17,245 nt of DNA from Nitrospira sp. UBA2082. GTDB taxonomy: Bacteria; Nitrospirota; Nitrospiria; Nitrospirales; Nitrospiraceae. Location of the stretch: positions 230,152 to 247,396 of the forward strand of contig DCZO01000015.1 in NCBI GenBank assembly GCA_002331335.1. The letters run 5' to 3'. The position numbers and the translations under genes are program-made. Positions 15,226 to 17,245 of the stretch are shown here, one piece after another. A model generated the notes under the pieces. The model ran no database searches, was not told where the DNA came from, and saw only the letters and a list, made by a program, of their open reading frames with translations. Position 1 is the stretch's first letter. Every line of letters starts with the position of its first letter.

Positions 15226-15739
15226 CTCGGGTTTCGACGCAACATTTCACGCCAATCGCGCTCATTGAACGGATAACCGGGTGATGGTGATGTCCCCCTT
15301 GCATCATCAGTGAAACGCAGGCCGGAAATCTCACCGAGTTGTCTTCGACGCATGCTCCGTGGAAAGTTTGCCTTGATTTTCACTCATCTGCCTGTGTAGC
15401 TTCTGGCTTCGTTTGGATTTCCGGTGTATCTGGATCGTCCGGTTGTCACTTCGAACCACGACCTCTGGATCTCTCATTCGGCGGGACACTGACGATCCCC
15501 GTCCGACAATTCCCGATCCACCGTAAAACGAACAATCGTTCTCTCAGCTAACGATGGGGGGTTGGGGGTTCGGAGCAACGTTGGGGATGGGACTCCAACC
15601 GCCATTCCATGCCCCCAGAAATTCAACACCCTTCTCGTCGACAGTCGCCTGATCGGGCGCTTGCACGACGACCGCTTTGCGATGGTAGCGGGCTCGCTCT
15701 TTCGCATCGCTATGATCAACGCGAAGCAGGGGGAGCGTC
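15226..15739. other. 514 bp intergenic region before nhaD, no convincing gene
   Basis: Visible items: a 7-bp hairpin with one G-U pair (GGTGATG 15286-15292 with CATCATC 15302-15308) shortly after usp, without a T-run; a small inverted repeat AACGA-ACAA-TCGTT near 15527-15540; and a cluster of G-tracts (15556-15561, 15564-15568, 15583-15586, 15589-15591). A minus-strand frame ending at 15544 gives natural-looking residues between ~15544 and ~15735 (for example V-D-E-K-G-V-E-F-L-G-A-W-N-G-G-W) but has no start of its own outside nhaD. The region may contain the nhaD promoter and leader; no specific promoter stands out. Confidence 0.3.
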
Positions 15740-17110
15740 ATGCGCCTTGAAGAGCAGAAGATTCCGTTGTCGCGCACGGGCATCGCCGGAGCCGCGTTCG
15801 CGTTATGGCTCGCCCCCTCGTTCGCTGTCGCGGCGACTGACCCACCCACCGCGTTCGGCATCCCGTTTGATTTCATCTTGTTCGCCCTCACGCTGCTCGG
15901 CGTGGCGCTGTTCCACCACCACACGCTGCAGGTGGCGCTCACTGGACTCGGAACGATCGCGTTGTACAAATTGGCCTTCACCGGGTTCAAGACCGGCGAT
16001 GGCGTGTCGGGCTTGGTCAGCCACCTGGCCCATGAGTGGGTCATTCTTTCCAATCTGCTGTGCCTGTTGCTGGGCTTTGCATTGCTGTCCAAGCATTTCG
16101 AGGACAGCCATGTTCCCGCGGTGCTGCCGAAGTACCTGCCGGGACAAGCAAAGGGTGCGTTCGCGCTGCTCGCGATGGTGTTCGTGTTGTCCTCGTTTCT
16201 CGACAACATCGCCGCGGCGATGATTGGGGGCGCCATGGCACACATCGTCTTTCGCGGCAAGGTCCACATCGGGTATCTCGCCGCGATTGTCGCCGCCTCC
16301 AATGCGGGCGGTTCGGGCAGCGTGGTGGGCGACACCACGACCACGATGATGTGGATCGACGGGGTAAGCCCGGTTGACGTAATCCACGCGTATGTCGCCG
16401 CGGTGGTCGCACTGGTCCTGTTCGGCATCCCGGCCGCGCTGCAGCAGAACAAGTATTCCCCGTTGATGGCCTATGAGCCCGGTGGCGCGCATGTGGACTG
16501 GGGCCGCGTCGGTATTGTGGCGTTCATTTTGGTGGCGGCAATTTCTACCAACGTGTACATCAACTTGGTACACCCCGAGATCGCCGATCATTTCCCATTC
16601 ATCGGCGTGGCCGTGGCACTGGCGATCCTGGTCTCGGCGCCGTTACGCAAACCGGATTGGAGTCTGTTACCCGGCGCGACCAAAGGGACGATGTTTCTGC
16701 TCGCACTGGTCACCTGCGCCTCGATGATGCCGGTGGAAAAATTGCCGGCCGCCTCCTGGCCATCGGCCATGGGGCTCGGATTCATCTCCGCGGTGTTCGA
16801 CAACATCCCGCTCACCGCGCTCGCGCTGAAACAAGGCGGCTATGACTGGGGCATGCTCGCCTACACGGTGGGGTTCGGCGGCTCGATGATCTGGTTCGGC
16901 TCGTCGGCCGGCGTGGCGTTGTCCAACATGTATCCGGATGCGAAGAACGTCGGTCGCTGGGTGTATCACGGCTGGCATGTCGCGGTCGCGTATGTCATCA
17001 GCTTCTTTGTGCTGCTCGCAGTCATGGGCTGGCACCCCGGTCCCAAACGCGGCGATCCGCCGGTCACCACGTCTTCTGTTGCACAACCGGCCGATGCGCC
17101 GGCGCGCTAG
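15740..17110 (+). CDS. NhaD-like Na+/H+ antiporter (ArsB/NhaD permease superfamily)
   Basis: The protein is 456 aa with about twelve hydrophobic segments. An N-terminal signal-like segment ends near A-V-A-A (29-32). Two Asp-Asn motifs occupy equivalent places in the two inverted halves: S-S-F-L-D-N-I-A (D155, N156) and S-A-V-F-D-N-I-P (D354, N355). The block N-A-G-G-S-G-S-V-V-G-D-T-T-T-T-M (188-203) corresponds to the NhaD N-A-G-G-x-x-S-x-x-G-D-x-T-T-T-M signature. The family expels Na+ (or Li+) in exchange for H+ and is common in halotolerant or alkaliphilic bacteria. Its substrate here is inferred; other CitMHS-type anion transport cannot be ruled out. AGGGGGAG lies 5 nt before the ATG. Its closeness to the nqr operon fits a Na+ cycle. 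Confidence 0.82.
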   Translation: MRLEEQKIPLSRTGIAGAAFALWLAPSFAVAATDPPTAFGIPFDFILFALTLLGVALFHHHTLQVALTGLGTIALYKLAFTGFKTGDGVSGLVSHLAHEWVILSNLLCLLLGFALLSKHFEDSHVPAVLPKYLPGQAKGAFALLAMVFVLSSFLDNIAAAMIGGAMAHIVFRGKVHIGYLAAIVAASNAGGSGSVVGDTTTTMMWIDGVSPVDVIHAYVAAVVALVLFGIPAALQQNKYSPLMAYEPGGAHVDWGRVGIVAFILVAAISTNVYINLVHPEIADHFPFIGVAVALAILVSAPLRKPDWSLLPGATKGTMFLLALVTCASMMPVEKLPAASWPSAMGLGFISAVFDNIPLTALALKQGGYDWGMLAYTVGFGGSMIWFGSSAGVALSNMYPDAKNVGRWVYHGWHVAVAYVISFFVLLAVMGWHPGPKRGDPPVTTSSVAQPADAPAR

Positions 17111-17144
17111 AACCTCTCATTCTTCGTGATAGAAGGGAAATGCA

Positions 17145-17245
17145 ATGGAACCGACGCGGGAAGAGCTTTGTGAAATCAGGTCGCCCTACTCTACCATCTC
17201 TACCTTAGACCGCCTCCTGCACCTGATCAGCGCCGCGGCTTCAGG
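17145..17245 (+). CDS. N-terminus of an unidentified protein (partial)
   Basis: An ATG at 17145-17147, with AGAAGGGA 6-7 nt upstream, opens a frame without stops to the window end (33 codons). The peptide starts M-E-P-T-R-E-E-L-C-E-I-R and continues L-D-R-L-L-H-L-I-S-A-A-A-S, an amphipathic, soluble-looking start. It lies 34 nt after nhaD on the same strand and may be in its operon. No family can be named from this length. Confidence 0.5.
   Translation, partial: MEPTREELCEIRSPYSTISTLDRLLHLISAAAS

Noticed and set aside
15226..15739. Known Na+ riboswitch upstream of the antiporter
   Set aside because: The position is attractive but I could not match the region to any known riboswitch consensus.
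15803..16591. Long minus-strand frames opposite the antiporter gene
   Set aside because: Composition is typical of antisense of a GC-rich membrane protein gene; the plus strand has a good ribosome binding site and family motifs.

Overview
This 17.2 kb window is bacterial chromosome with high GC content. It looks like a Gram-negative organism, with lipoprotein signal peptides, a periplasmic dehydrogenase type and a Na+-NQR operon. My best guess for the host is a Nitrospira-like member of the Nitrospirota. This rests on an intergenic repeat between nqrE and nqrF that resembles, from memory, dispersed repeats of Nitrospira genomes, and on the combination of Na+-NQR with an NhaD-type antiporter known from alkali-tolerant Nitrospira. 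The host assignment is inference; the gene calls do not depend on it.

Left third (1-7022, all genes on the minus strand). In transcription order: selO (protein AMPylase), a large lipoprotein with three Ig-like modules and a PQQ-type glucose/sorbosone dehydrogenase (GSDH) domain, a fossil of the last ~36 codons of a second selO, a second GSDH lipoprotein with two Ig-like modules, and at the edge the first 22 codons of an unidentified membrane-anchored protein. The order selO-GSDH-(selO tail)-GSDH suggests duplication of a selO+GSDH unit followed by loss of most of one selO copy.

Middle (7332-14678, plus strand). This is a complete Na+-translocating NADH:quinone oxidoreductase operon: nqrA, B, C, D, E, F, then apbE (the flavin transferase that attaches FMN to NqrB and NqrC) and nqrM (the Cys-rich maturation factor for the NqrD/E iron centre). 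Junctions are tight (from -14 to +6 nt) except nqrE-nqrF, where a ~195 bp palindromic repeat sits directly after the nqrE stop. Promoter-like sequences lie 120-180 bp upstream of nqrA in the gap divergent from selO.

Right part (14794-17245, plus strand). A UspA-family universal stress protein is followed by a 514 bp gap without a convincing gene, then an NhaD-like Na+/H+ antiporter, then the start of an unidentified gene that runs off the window.

Functionally, NQR would pump Na+ outwards while oxidising NADH (or, in a chemolithoautotroph, run in reverse, driven by the Na+ gradient, to make NADH). The antiporter would connect the Na+ and H+ gradients. The two dehydrogenase lipoproteins would act in the periplasm or at the outer membrane on an unknown aldose or alcohol. 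No CRISPR array, tRNA, rRNA or transposase was seen.
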